A stretch of 64,000 nt of DNA from an uncultured Bacteroidota bacterium (GTDB lineage Bacteria > Bacteroidota > Bacteroidia > Chitinophagales > Chitinophagaceae). Shown piece after piece: positions 39,203-49,022 of the stretch (the first letter of the stretch is position 1; each line of letters starts with the position of its first letter). A program made the position numbers and the translations under genes. The notes under the pieces were generated by a model, which made no database searches, had not been told where the DNA came from, and was given only the letters and a program-made list of their open reading frames with translations. The stretch covers positions 1-64,000 of the forward strand of contig CAIOIZ010000156.1 in NCBI GenBank assembly GCA_903858475.1, in the 5' to 3' direction.

Positions 39203-39550
39203 ATGGCGGTTAAAAACCAAACACATGGGAAAGCTACGGCTTCCGGTGGTGGATCTACATCATTAAATGTAGATTACCATAGCCTAAAAAAAGCAGCTCT
39301 TGTTTTGCGGGCACTCAATCACAAACTTCGTCAACAAATTCTTAAGTTGATTGAAGACAAGAAAAAAATCACCGTTACAGAAATCTATGTCAAATTAAGA
39401 CTAGAACAATCTGTTGCCTCACAGCATCTTGCTATTTTAAGAAGAGCAGGAATTGTACTTACAGAAAGAGACGGTAAGTTTATTTATTATGGTGTTAATT
39501 TTAAACGTATTGATGAAATCAGCCATTTTGTGGAAGGTTTATTAAAATAA
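39203..39550 (+). CDS. ArsR/SmtB-family winged-helix regulator
   Basis: LVLRALNHKLRQQILKLIEDKKKITVTEIYVKLRLEQSVASQHLAILRRAGIVLTERDGKFIYYGVN. Confidence 0.9.
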   Translation: MAVKNQTHGKATASGGGSTSLNVDYHSLKKAALVLRALNHKLRQQILKLIEDKKKITVTEIYVKLRLEQSVASQHLAILRRAGIVLTERDGKFIYYGVNFKRIDEISHFVEGLLK

Positions 39551-39568
39551 GTTTATATTAAACATGTT

Positions 39569-39600
39569 AAGGCGGATGTTCATACATCCGCCTTTTTATT
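39569..39600 (+). terminator. Intrinsic terminator after the arsR-like gene
   Basis: Perfect 11-bp stem AAGGCGGATGT / ACATCCGCCTT followed by TTTTATTTTT. Confidence 0.85.
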
Positions 39601-39629
39601 TTTATATTTGCAAGCTAAAAATAAATTAC

Positions 39630-41033
39630 ATGTTTATTAAACAATTATACACTGGTTGCATAAGTGAAGCAGCTTATTTTATAGAGAGTGAAGGAGAAGT
39701 GGCTATTATTGATCCTTTGCGAGATACAGACGAGTACTTGGCTATGGCAAAAGATAGACAAGCCAATATTAAATATATTTTTGAAACACATTTTCATGCG
39801 GACTTTGTAAGTGGGCATATTGACCTAAGCAAAAAAACAGGTGCTACGATTGTATACGGTCCAAGTGCTACTACACAATATCAAGTTCATCATGCAAAGG
39901 ATGGAGAAATTTTTAAACTTGGAAAAATTACCATCGAGTTAATGCATACACCCGGACATACTTTAGAAAGCAGTTGTTATTTACTGCGAGATGAAGCGGG
40001 TCAGCCAAATGCCATCTTTACTGGCGACACTTTATTTATTGGCGATGTAGGTCGACCAGATTTAAGTAGTGGTAATTTAAGCAGTGAGGAACTGGCTGGT
40101 ATTTTGTACGACACTATTCAAGAAAAAATTTTGCCACTAGCTGATGAGATAATTATTTATCCTGCTCACGGTGCCGGAAGTAGTTGCGGTAAAAATTTAG
40201 GTCCCGAAACTTTTAGTACTATGGGTGAGCAAAAGAAAACCAATTATGCCTTGCAGCCACAAAGCAAAGAGAAATTTATTAGTGCTATAACCCAAGGCCT
40301 AACTACTGCGCCCAAGTATTTTGCTATTAATGCAATGATCAATATGAAAGGATATGACCCTTTGGAAGAAGTTAAAAAAAGAGGACTGGCTGCATTGTCG
40401 ATTAATTCATTTAAAGAAAAACTGCAAACAGATTGTATTGTATTAGATACTAGAGCTGCAAACGTATTCACCGAGGGTTTTGTGCCTGGAAGTATTTTTA
40501 TTGGATTAGAAGGACGTTTTGCTGAGTGGGCAGGCAGTCTACTATCATTTGATAAACCTATATTATTGGTTACAGATAAGGGTAAAGAAGAAGAAACAGT
40601 GATTCGGCTTAGTCGCGTTGGCTTCGACAAAATGATAGGTTATTTGAAGGGGGGATTTGAAGCATGGAAAGCAGCAGGAGAAAAAATTGATTTAATAATT
40701 GATGTGGAGGCAGATGAGTTAGCAATGGATATTCCTCATGATGCCGATCTTCATGTGGTGGATGTGAGAAAGGAAACTGAGTTTGCAGATGGGCATGTGA
40801 AAGCAGCACTAAATATGCCTCTTTTAGAAATGACTGATCTCGTACATTTAGCTGGATTCGAAGATCATCAAAATTTATATGTGCACTGTGCAGGTGGCTA
40901 TAGAAGTGTAATTGCCTGTTCATTGATGAAGCGACAGGGTATTCATAATTTAAGGAACGTAGTAGGGGGCTGGTCCGCCATTAAAGAACAAGCATCTATT
41001 GTTGTAGAAAAAGATATTGCGATGCTCAATTAA
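39630..41033 (+). CDS. Persulfide dioxygenase-like MBL protein with two rhodanese domains (CstB-like)
   Basis: ETHFHADFVSGHIDL; MHTPGHTLESSCY; FTGDTLFIGDVGRPDL; first rhodanese lacks the active Cys (LLVTDKGKEEE), second has it (VHCAGGYRS). Start MFIKQLYTGC. Confidence 0.9.
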   Translation: MFIKQLYTGCISEAAYFIESEGEVAIIDPLRDTDEYLAMAKDRQANIKYIFETHFHADFVSGHIDLSKKTGATIVYGPSATTQYQVHHAKDGEIFKLGKITIELMHTPGHTLESSCYLLRDEAGQPNAIFTGDTLFIGDVGRPDLSSGNLSSEELAGILYDTIQEKILPLADEIIIYPAHGAGSSCGKNLGPETFSTMGEQKKTNYALQPQSKEKFISAITQGLTTAPKYFAINAMINMKGYDPLEEVKKRGLAALSINSFKEKLQTDCIVLDTRAANVFTEGFVPGSIFIGLEGRFAEWAGSLLSFDKPILLVTDKGKEEETVIRLSRVGFDKMIGYLKGGFEAWKAAGEKIDLIIDVEADELAMDIPHDADLHVVDVRKETEFADGHVKAALNMPLLEMTDLVHLAGFEDHQNLYVHCAGGYRSVIACSLMKRQGIHNLRNVVGGWSAIKEQASIVVEKDIAMLN

Positions 41034-41937
41034 TAGTAGAACCGGGATTGGGCACTTTGTCAATCCATAGCTTTTCGAATTCTTTGGTGTAATTGTATTT
41101 AAATCTTTTATGACTCCATAAATAATTCGCTGGATCTTGGCGAATTGTTTTTTCCAAGATATCCCTATACAATACAGTTAACTCGCCTATATTGGTTGCC
41201 GCTGATTGTTCACATAATAAAGTAGTTTCGAAGTGGTAGTACCCTCTTTTTATTTTTTTAAATCCAATATAAACTACTGCTGAATTGTTTTTTATAGCAC
41301 CCTTTTCTGGTCCTGTTATAAAGGGCGTTGGTCTGCCAAAAAAATGTAACCAATGTGCAGAACCCGGGCTGCCCGGATTTTGATCAGCTGCTAGTGCCAG
41401 CAAATACTGTTTTTTAAATACATCATGCATTTTGTTTTTGAAATCCGGCGCACTGATAAGGATGGTTCCAAATTGACCACGGAAATCATAAAATATTTTT
41501 TCAAATATTTTATTTTTAATAGGCATATAAATGCCAACATAATTTACTTTGAGGTGAAGGGCACATAGTAAATTGGCATATTCCCAGTTAAATTGATGCC
41601 CAGCCATTAAGTTAACATTGCATCCCTTTTTTATTAACTCATTAATTATTTCAAAAGAACCCGTACTTCTCTTGAGTATTTCCTTTTTTGAAATCGAAAT
41701 AAATTTGAGGCTTTCAATCATTGTATCAGTGAAATATTGATAGAATTTCTGACAAATTTCATTTCGCTCCTCGATTGATTTTTCTGGAAAGGCGATGGCT
41801 AAATTATTTAAAACCACCGCTCTTCGATATTTAAATACATGACATAGCAAAAAGGAGATGAAATCGCTGATGCCATATAAAATAAAAAATGGAAGTAACG
41901 ATATTAAGTATAGAATGGGGAAAACAATATAATACAT
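41026..41937 (-). CDS. LpxL/HtrB-family lipid A acyltransferase
   Basis: HX4E motif GHQFNWE; ALAADQNPGSPGSAHWLHFFGRPTPFITGPEKGA. Confidence 0.9.
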   Translation of the reverse strand: MYYIVFPILYLISLLPFFILYGISDFISFLLCHVFKYRRAVVLNNLAIAFPEKSIEERNEICQKFYQYFTDTMIESLKFISISKKEILKRSTGSFEIINELIKKGCNVNLMAGHQFNWEYANLLCALHLKVNYVGIYMPIKNKIFEKIFYDFRGQFGTILISAPDFKNKMHDVFKKQYLLALAADQNPGSPGSAHWLHFFGRPTPFITGPEKGAIKNNSAVVYIGFKKIKRGYYHFETTLLCEQSAATNIGELTVLYRDILEKTIRQDPANYLWSHKRFKYNYTKEFEKLWIDKVPNPGSTIN

Positions 41938-42008
41938 GCGCGAATTTGAACAGCAAAGGTAGGTTTAAGCCTGCTTAGTCGCAAATCTCCAAAAATCTGA
42001 CTTAAGTA

Positions 42009-43607
42009 TTACAATACTATCTGTTGAGTCATGGTTGATTTACCAGGGAAATCTGTGTTGAAATGCAAGCCCCTGCTTTCGTGTCGGAAGCCAGCGCTTT
42101 TTACAATCAGATAAGCCACCGTAATCATATTTCTTAATTCACATAGTTGAGGTGATACAATGGTTTTTTTATAAAGCTCTTCCGTTTCATCATATAATAA
42201 ATCTAATCTTTTCATTGCCCTTAACAATCGTTCATTGTTGCGTACAATGCCCACATAGTCACTCATTAATAATTTTAGTTCTTTAAGGCTTTGTGTTATT
42301 AGAATCATTTCTTTTGGCGAACTAGTGCCGTCGGCTCTCCAATCGGGAAGATCATTTTTGTATGCAACTTCATTGATTTGTTGAATGGCATCGCGATGCG
42401 CACGGTGTGCAAAAACCATTGCTTCTAAGAGAGAATTACTTGCTAATCGATTGGCTCCATGTAAACCAGTGCTAGCGCATTCTCCCGCAGCATAAAGATT
42501 TTTTATGGAGGTTCTTCCCCATTCATCTGTTTTAATTCCGCCGCAGCTATAGTGCGCAGCAGGTGCAACAGGTATCAAGTGCTTTGTGATGTCAATACCT
42601 ATGCTCAAGCATTTATCATAGATATTGGGAAAATGTTCGGTAAATTTTTCTTTGCTAAAGTGTCGGCAATCGAGGAATACATTTTCTGTGCCAGCTACTT
42701 TCATTTCATTATCGATGGCACGTGCAACAATGTCTCTGGGGGCAAGGTCTTTACGGGTATCATACCGCTCCATGAATGCTTCTCCTGCTGCATTCCGTAA
42801 AATGCCGCCATCGCCCCTAACTGCTTCCGTTATCAAAAAACTTTGTCCTCTCACTCCAGGCTCATATAATGCGGTGGGATGAAATTGAATAAATTCCATA
42901 TTCTCAATTCTTCCTTTAGCTCTATATACCATGGCTACACCATCTCCTGTAGCGATTGCAGGATTAGTAGTGCTTCTATACACCTGACCATTACCGCCTG
43001 TAGCCAGTAAGGTAATTTTAGCTGCTATTTTTTCAATTTTATTATTACTTAGGTTTAAAACATATACTCCATAGCATTCAATGTCTGGGGTAGATTTTGT
43101 GATTAGATATCCTAGGTGATGTTGCGTGATAATATCTAGTACGAAGCAATGACTTATTAAATGGATGTTTTTTTGTTTAGCTATAGCTGCCAATAGGGCT
43201 CGTTCCATTTCCATGCCAGTGACATCCTTGTGATGTAAAATTCTAGATTCACTGTGTCCTCCTTCTTTTCCTAATTTATAATCACCCTCCGGGTCTTTGT
43301 CAAACTGCGCACCCCAATCAATGATTTCTTGAATTCTATCTACCCCTTCTTTGACAACTATTTCTACAATGTTTTTATTGCAAAGTCCATCACCCGCAAT
43401 CAGGGTATCCTCTACATGTTTGAGAAAACTATCATTGTTGAAATCCATTACACCTGCAATACCACCTTGTGCATATTTTGTATTGGTTTCGTCACTTTGT
43501 GTTTTAGTCAATACCGTGACTGTTTTGGCTGGGCATTCCTGCGCTGTTTTCAAAGCGTAAGTGAGTCCAGCAATACCACTTCCAATAACAAGAAAATCAG
43601 TTTGCAT
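42009..43607 (-). CDS. nadB: L-aspartate oxidase
   Basis: FLVIGSGIAGLTYALK; TKYAQGGIAGV; PVAPAAHYSCGGIKTDEWGRTSIKNLYAAGECASTGLHGANRLASNSLLEA. Confidence 0.97.
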   Translation of the reverse strand: MQTDFLVIGSGIAGLTYALKTAQECPAKTVTVLTKTQSDETNTKYAQGGIAGVMDFNNDSFLKHVEDTLIAGDGLCNKNIVEIVVKEGVDRIQEIIDWGAQFDKDPEGDYKLGKEGGHSESRILHHKDVTGMEMERALLAAIAKQKNIHLISHCFVLDIITQHHLGYLITKSTPDIECYGVYVLNLSNNKIEKIAAKITLLATGGNGQVYRSTTNPAIATGDGVAMVYRAKGRIENMEFIQFHPTALYEPGVRGQSFLITEAVRGDGGILRNAAGEAFMERYDTRKDLAPRDIVARAIDNEMKVAGTENVFLDCRHFSKEKFTEHFPNIYDKCLSIGIDITKHLIPVAPAAHYSCGGIKTDEWGRTSIKNLYAAGECASTGLHGANRLASNSLLEAMVFAHRAHRDAIQQINEVAYKNDLPDWRADGTSSPKEMILITQSLKELKLLMSDYVGIVRNNERLLRAMKRLDLLYDETEELYKKTIVSPQLCELRNMITVAYLIVKSAGFRHESRGLHFNTDFPGKSTMTQQIVL

Positions 43608-43645
43608 AGTATAGTTACTTAAGTTGGATATGGATTGCTTGAAAA

Positions 43646-45619
43646 TTAATGAATGGTAGGGTTCACCCAGGCGCTATTTTCTTTTAATAAATTGATAAGT
43701 TCATCAACAGCAATGTTGGAATCAATATTTCTTTTAACTATTTCCTTTCCTTTGTATAAAGTTATTTTACCAACGCCACTACCTACATATCCAAAATCAG
43801 CATCGGCCATTTCGCCTGGTCCATTAACAATACAACCCATAATTGCAATTTTAACACCTTTTAAGTGGTTGGTGACTGCCCTTATTTTTGCGGTGGTTTC
43901 CTGTAGGTCAAATAATGTACGACCGCAACTTGGGCAACTGATATATTCTGTTTTACTGATTCTTGAACGGGTAGCTTGTAAAATGCCGAATGCAATTGAG
44001 TTTAAAATTTTTGGTTGGGCGGCAAATGAATGGTCTTCATAGTGAAGTCCAAAACAAAGGCCATCAGAAAAGCCATCTAATAATAAACCTCCCGTTTCGA
44101 TGGCGTAATGAATTAAACTCTGGTCAATCGTTTCGTCCTTGCTGTCACAAATAATAATCGTGGGTGCCGTAATATTATTTTCCATTAAGGTTACAAACAT
44201 TCTTCTGATACTTTGCAATGCATTTTTATTGGTGCTGCTCAGGCATAATACAGCTGTTGGGTCTTTTTCTACTGCTGCAAATAATTCGGTAATATTTTCA
44301 GCTGAATTATTTTTTGAAAAACAATCTAGCATAATAAAATTTACTGCATGCGATAGTGGGTTTGCTTCCAAATACTTGGCGGCGTCCATTATAGGGAAAC
44401 ATTTTTCTTTATCATGGCTAGTAAGCCATGTTTGATAGGGGAGTATAATTTTCAAGCTGCCCGGCAAGGCAAATTCAATTTCATTATTGGCAAATAAGTA
44501 ATCGGCTGCAGCATCGCCAATATGCCACTTGTCATTAATTGAATCGTATTGATAGCCAATTGTACTTAAGTCCTGCGGTTGCAAAACTGTTGATTTGCTG
44601 AAATCCGCTATTACAACGGGGACTTGCTTTCCTCCTAAATTATTTACTTCCTTGGTTTGTCTTCTCTTATATTCAAATGGATTATAAGGTAGTTTGATGG
44701 TAGAATCTGCTGCTATTGTTGATACACTAGCAGTGCTTTGGTGATATCTATTTACGATGTCTTTACAAACAGGAATTTCTAATTCTGGGTCTTCGGTAAG
44801 GGATACACGTATTGTATCGCCAATGCCATCCTCGAGAAGGCTTCCAATGCCAATAGCAGATTTAATTCTTCCATCTTCTCCGTCACCTGCTTCAGTAACT
44901 CCAAGGTGCAGCGGATAACATTCCCCAAACTCTTCCATCATATGGTATACTAATAATCGGTAGGCCTGCACCATTACTAGCGGGTTACTACTTTTCATAC
45001 TAAGAATGATATTGTGATAATCCTCGCTTCTGGCAATACGCAAAAATTCCATTGCACTTTCAACCATGCCCATGGCGGTGTCACCATATCGACTCATAAT
45101 ACGGTCGCTCAGGCTGCCATGGTTGGTGCCAATACGCATGGCGGTTCCATATTCTCGACAAATTTTTACAAGTGGTGTAAATCTTTCTCTGATGCGCTCT
45201 ATTTCTTCTGCATATTCAGCATCTGTGTAATCGATTTGTTCAAACTTTTTCTTGTCAACATAATTGCCCGGGTTCACCCTTACTTTCTCAACAATGCGGG
45301 CAGCAATTTCGGCTGCATTCGGCGTAAAATGAATGTCTGCAATAAGTGGTGTGGTATAGCCTCTTTTTCTCAATTCATCTTTGATAAGCTGTAAATTTTC
45401 TGCTTCTTTTTTTGAAGGTGCAGTTATACGAACCATTTCAGCACCGGCTTCAATACAACGAATGCTCTGTTCCACTGTTGCCATTGTATCCATCGTGTCT
45501 GTTGTGGTCATAGTTTGAATCCGAATAGGGTGACCTCCTCCCAAAAGAAGATGACCAATTTTAACTACTCGGGTAGTCAAACGCCTATATGAATACAGGG
45601 AAGGGGTATATACTTGCAT
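43646..45619 (-). CDS. ispG: 4-hydroxy-3-methylbut-2-enyl diphosphate synthase, long form
   Basis: 657 aa; PLIADIHFTPNAAEIAA; KVRVNPGNYVDKK; C-terminal ISCPSCGRTLFDLQETT...KIAIMGCIVNGPGEMADADFGYVG. Confidence 0.97.
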   Translation of the reverse strand: MQVYTPSLYSYRRLTTRVVKIGHLLLGGGHPIRIQTMTTTDTMDTMATVEQSIRCIEAGAEMVRITAPSKKEAENLQLIKDELRKRGYTTPLIADIHFTPNAAEIAARIVEKVRVNPGNYVDKKKFEQIDYTDAEYAEEIERIRERFTPLVKICREYGTAMRIGTNHGSLSDRIMSRYGDTAMGMVESAMEFLRIARSEDYHNIILSMKSSNPLVMVQAYRLLVYHMMEEFGECYPLHLGVTEAGDGEDGRIKSAIGIGSLLEDGIGDTIRVSLTEDPELEIPVCKDIVNRYHQSTASVSTIAADSTIKLPYNPFEYKRRQTKEVNNLGGKQVPVVIADFSKSTVLQPQDLSTIGYQYDSINDKWHIGDAAADYLFANNEIEFALPGSLKIILPYQTWLTSHDKEKCFPIMDAAKYLEANPLSHAVNFIMLDCFSKNNSAENITELFAAVEKDPTAVLCLSSTNKNALQSIRRMFVTLMENNITAPTIIICDSKDETIDQSLIHYAIETGGLLLDGFSDGLCFGLHYEDHSFAAQPKILNSIAFGILQATRSRISKTEYISCPSCGRTLFDLQETTAKIRAVTNHLKGVKIAIMGCIVNGPGEMADADFGYVGSGVGKITLYKGKEIVKRNIDSNIAVDELINLLKENSAWVNPTIH

Positions 45620-45721
45620 GATGCAAAAATAACAAAGAAATAAAGCAATGGTTCTATAAAAAATACCCTGATTTGATGCTAATCCATAAAATAAAAGGAA
45701 TAGAATTGCCCACTTGCAATT

Positions 45722-47440
45722 TTACCAGTCTTTTTCGGGTCTTTTGGGGTCTCCTGATTTCACTTTTCTGAGCTTGTCCTGCAAGTTTTTTTCCTGTTGT
45801 AATAAAGCCTTTAATTTTTCTTCAGCATCTTGTTTGGTTAATTTGGAAGGCTGTGGTTGTGGCTGATTGTTTTTTTCTTCCTGGTCTTTTGGTTTTTCTT
45901 TATTCTTCTGTTGTTGATCTTCCTTTGGTTTGTTCTTCTTTTGTTGTTCTTGTTTTTGTTGTTCTTTTAATTGTTGCAATGCTTTTTGCAGATTTTGTCT
46001 TGCATCATCATCCCCAGCATTTAATTTCAATGCATTTTTGTAAGCATCGATACATTCAGGTAATTTTTTACCATTTTGAAGGACTACTCCTTTATTATAA
46101 TAAGCTTCCGACTTGGCCTCCTTTTTTTTGGAAACCTGAATCGCATTGTTGTAGGCTTGAATAGCTTCTTCCGTCTTATTGCCTTTGTATAAAGCATTGC
46201 CTAAATTAAATTGTGCAGCTTCGTCTGCTGGGTTTTTGCTGATTGCCTCTTGATATTGTACTGCAGCTTTGTCAAAATCCTGTTTGTTATAAGCATCATT
46301 TCCTTTTTTGATAATGCTATTTGTTTTCTGTGCAAACAGGGCTGAACTTAAGCTGGTAGATAGTAGAAGGAATACAAAAAAGCTTTTAATATGGCTGGTA
46401 ATATGCTCCTTGTTTTTATTTCTTTTTAAGAAGCCTGGCAGTTGAAACGAATTGCCAATATTTTCAGATACAAAGAATTCTATAATCAATAATAGTAGAG
46501 CAGGTATCAGTAGCCATTGAAAAAAAGTTTTGTAATTGACCAGCGAATCCTCGGTAACAGTGCGTTGATCCATTGAGTTAAGTTGTTGGTCTAATTTGCC
46601 CACCACTTCTTCTGTATTATTAAAAATCTGATAGATGCCATTGCCTTTCTCTGCAATGTTTTTAAGTTCTTCTTCATTTAATTTAGAAACAACAACATTG
46701 CCATCATTGTCTTTTTTTACTTCATTGGTAGTGGCATCTACTAATGTAGCACCTTCTGGAGAGCCAATGCCGATTGTACAAATCATGATGCCCTCCTCCG
46801 ATAATTGTGCTGCAGTTTTAGTGGCTGCTTCGTCATGGTCTTCCCCATCACTTATAAGAACAATGGCTTTGTATTTTTTTTCGGCTTTGTTAAAAGCCAT
46901 GCCACACATTTTTAAAGCATCTGCTATTACAGTTCCTTGTGTTGGTACTGCGTCTACATTGGCAGCAGTTAAATACATTTTAGCAGCACCATGATCGCCG
47001 GTTAATGGCATTTGCAAATAGGCGCGACCGGCAAAAATAACAATGCCGATTCTGTCATTGCTTAGGCGGTCAATCAATTTGCTCACCACCTGCTTTGCTC
47101 TTTCCAATCGAGAAGGGTTGATGTCTGTTGCTAGCATACTTTTGCTAACATCCAATGCAATCATTACATCAATACCATTGCGGTTTACTTTTTCTGTGCC
47201 TTCTTTTGACCTTGGATTGGCCAATGCGAAACAGCCTGCGATAAAGGCTATTATTAGTAAAATGAATTTAATTCGATGTTTTTTCGGAGAATAGTTTTTA
47301 ATTAATTCTTTCACTAATCTTTCATCCCCAATTTTTTTTTGAGTATTCTTCTTCCATTGGAGCAATAATATATAGCCTAGTACCAATAAGGGAATGGCGA
47401 ATAAAAACAATAAATAGGCGGTATGTTGAAATAGAGGCAT
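45722..47440 (-). CDS. VWA-domain/TPR fusion protein (BatB-BatC-like)
   Basis: MIDAS DVSKSML...TQGT...ISDGED; C-terminal TPRs and KQEQQKKNKPKEDQQQKNKEKPKDQEEK tail. Confidence 0.9.
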   Translation of the reverse strand: MPLFQHTAYLLFLFAIPLLVLGYILLLQWKKNTQKKIGDERLVKELIKNYSPKKHRIKFILLIIAFIAGCFALANPRSKEGTEKVNRNGIDVMIALDVSKSMLATDINPSRLERAKQVVSKLIDRLSNDRIGIVIFAGRAYLQMPLTGDHGAAKMYLTAANVDAVPTQGTVIADALKMCGMAFNKAEKKYKAIVLISDGEDHDEAATKTAAQLSEEGIMICTIGIGSPEGATLVDATTNEVKKDNDGNVVVSKLNEEELKNIAEKGNGIYQIFNNTEEVVGKLDQQLNSMDQRTVTEDSLVNYKTFFQWLLIPALLLLIIEFFVSENIGNSFQLPGFLKRNKNKEHITSHIKSFFVFLLLSTSLSSALFAQKTNSIIKKGNDAYNKQDFDKAAVQYQEAISKNPADEAAQFNLGNALYKGNKTEEAIQAYNNAIQVSKKKEAKSEAYYNKGVVLQNGKKLPECIDAYKNALKLNAGDDDARQNLQKALQQLKEQQKQEQQKKNKPKEDQQQKNKEKPKDQEEKNNQPQPQPSKLTKQDAEEKLKALLQQEKNLQDKLRKVKSGDPKRPEKDW

Positions 47441-47511
47441 ATTGCTTACTGCAAATTAGTAAATCATAATAAAGGATACTGTTAAAAGTGAATTGGGCAG
47501 GTGTCTTGCCT

Positions 47512-48345
47512 TTATTTTTTTCCTTCAAAAAAGCCGTATTTACTAAGAATACCACGGGTAATATTATCTCTTACCTGTTTAATATCAATTGGCCCAGGCG
47601 GCGCCTTGATAAATGTTACAAAGAAGTAAACATGTTTATTCTCTTCAATCCAGCCTACTTGCCAACCAATATTATTATTATTTTCGTCTTGGGTCCAACC
47701 TGTTTTAAAACATAGTTTATAGGCAGTATTTTCTTCTTGTATCATGGCATTCCTTACCATTTCATGTACACTTTTCCTAAAGGGTAACTGATCAAAATAC
47801 AATCGTTTTACTAATCCCAATTGCTCATCGGGTGAAACTTTAAGTGCGTTGTTTAACCAAAATGAATCAATAGGCCCCTGTAAGTTTTTATTGCCATAGC
47901 CAAGGCTGTCAATCCAGTGCTGCATAGTATCTCTGCCTATTCTGCGGGCCACTTCTTGATAATAGGGAACACAACTAACTTTAAAAGCCTCTGTCATACC
48001 CATGTCTTTGTTCCAGTTTTTTGCCGTATCTCCATTGGAAAAGACACGTGTTTTTCCATCCCAGGGAATTGTCATCGTATCATTTAAAATTACCCCAGTT
48101 TGTAAGCCTATCAAAGAATTGACAATTTTATAAGTGGAAGCTGGGGAAAATCTTTGTGTGTCTAGTTCCATGTTGTAAACAGTTACTTGCCCTGATGCAT
48201 TATCAAACATGGTAAAACAACCATCTACTTTGTTCTCGTCAAAATACTTTTTTAGTGAGTTGTCGATTTTCGCTTTGTTGGCTGAGCAAGAAAAAAGCAC
48301 AACTGCAAATAGGAGGGCTATTGGGGTGTAAAGTATTTTTTTCAC
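47512..48345 (-). CDS. Class D (OXA-type) beta-lactamase, probable lipoprotein
   Basis: GTG start; lipobox LFSC; STYK; SCV; YGN; KTGW. Confidence 0.9.
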   Translation of the reverse strand: MKKILYTPIALLFAVVLFSCSANKAKIDNSLKKYFDENKVDGCFTMFDNASGQVTVYNMELDTQRFSPASTYKIVNSLIGLQTGVILNDTMTIPWDGKTRVFSNGDTAKNWNKDMGMTEAFKVSCVPYYQEVARRIGRDTMQHWIDSLGYGNKNLQGPIDSFWLNNALKVSPDEQLGLVKRLYFDQLPFRKSVHEMVRNAMIQEENTAYKLCFKTGWTQDENNNNIGWQVGWIEENKHVYFFVTFIKAPPGPIDIKQVRDNITRGILSKYGFFEGKK

Positions 48346-48350
48346 AACTA

Positions 48351-48944
48351 TTATTTTGGATTATTTTTTGATTGCATGTGTTTGGCAGTAGCGTCTAAAT
48401 CCTTGTAAAACTGTGCGCCGTATTTTCTTGTCAGGGGTTCTTTCAAGAATTTATACACAGGCACTTTTAATTTTTTGCCTAGCGCACAAGCAGCTTTACA
48501 ATTATCTTCTCGAGGTTCGTAATTAACATATTCTGTTGCTGTTAATTTACTTTTCTTGGTAATAATGGGGAATAGATGGCAACTGATGGGTTTTTTCCAT
48601 TTTACCTTCCCGTCGATATAAGCTTGTTCGATACCACATTTTACGATACCCTCTTTATCCTTAATTCCATATACACAAACCTTGCTATCAATAGTGGGGG
48701 TTACCCATCCAAACTCTTTGTCGTATACATACCTGCCTTGTCTCTCAAGTTCTTTTCTACTTTCCGCATTGAGATAAGGCAACACTTTTTCAAAGACAGC
48801 ATTTATTTGATCTAATTCTTCTTTTTCTAAGGGGGCGCCTGCATCACCATCTACACAACAGGCTCCCTTGCATTTGCTTAGGTCGCAGACAAATTGTTCT
48901 TTCACAATTTCATCGCTTATTAATTTATTGTCAATTACAATCAT
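48351..48944 (-). CDS. DUF3109 family cysteine-rich protein
   Basis: FVCDLSKCKGACCVDGDAGAPLEKEEL; CVYGI...KCGIEQAY...ISCHLFPI; DNCKAACALGKK. Confidence 0.88.
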   Translation of the reverse strand: MIVIDNKLISDEIVKEQFVCDLSKCKGACCVDGDAGAPLEKEELDQINAVFEKVLPYLNAESRKELERQGRYVYDKEFGWVTPTIDSKVCVYGIKDKEGIVKCGIEQAYIDGKVKWKKPISCHLFPIITKKSKLTATEYVNYEPREDNCKAACALGKKLKVPVYKFLKEPLTRKYGAQFYKDLDATAKHMQSKNNPK

Positions 48945-49022
48945 GGGCGCAAAAGTACGAACTTAAAGCGAAGTGCAGGTAGGGCATTTGGCAGATAATG
49001 GGAGGCGTAAATTATACCAATG

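Noticed and set aside
39564-39629. Upstream start of the persulfide dioxygenase ORF
   Set aside because: The segment is the terminator hairpin AAGGCGGATGT...ACATCCGCCTT; family homology starts at MFIKQLYTG (39630).
45624-45631. TATTTTTG as ispG promoter -7 element on the minus strand
   Set aside because: Would place the TSS at or past the ispG start codon and has no TTTG at the expected -33 spacing.
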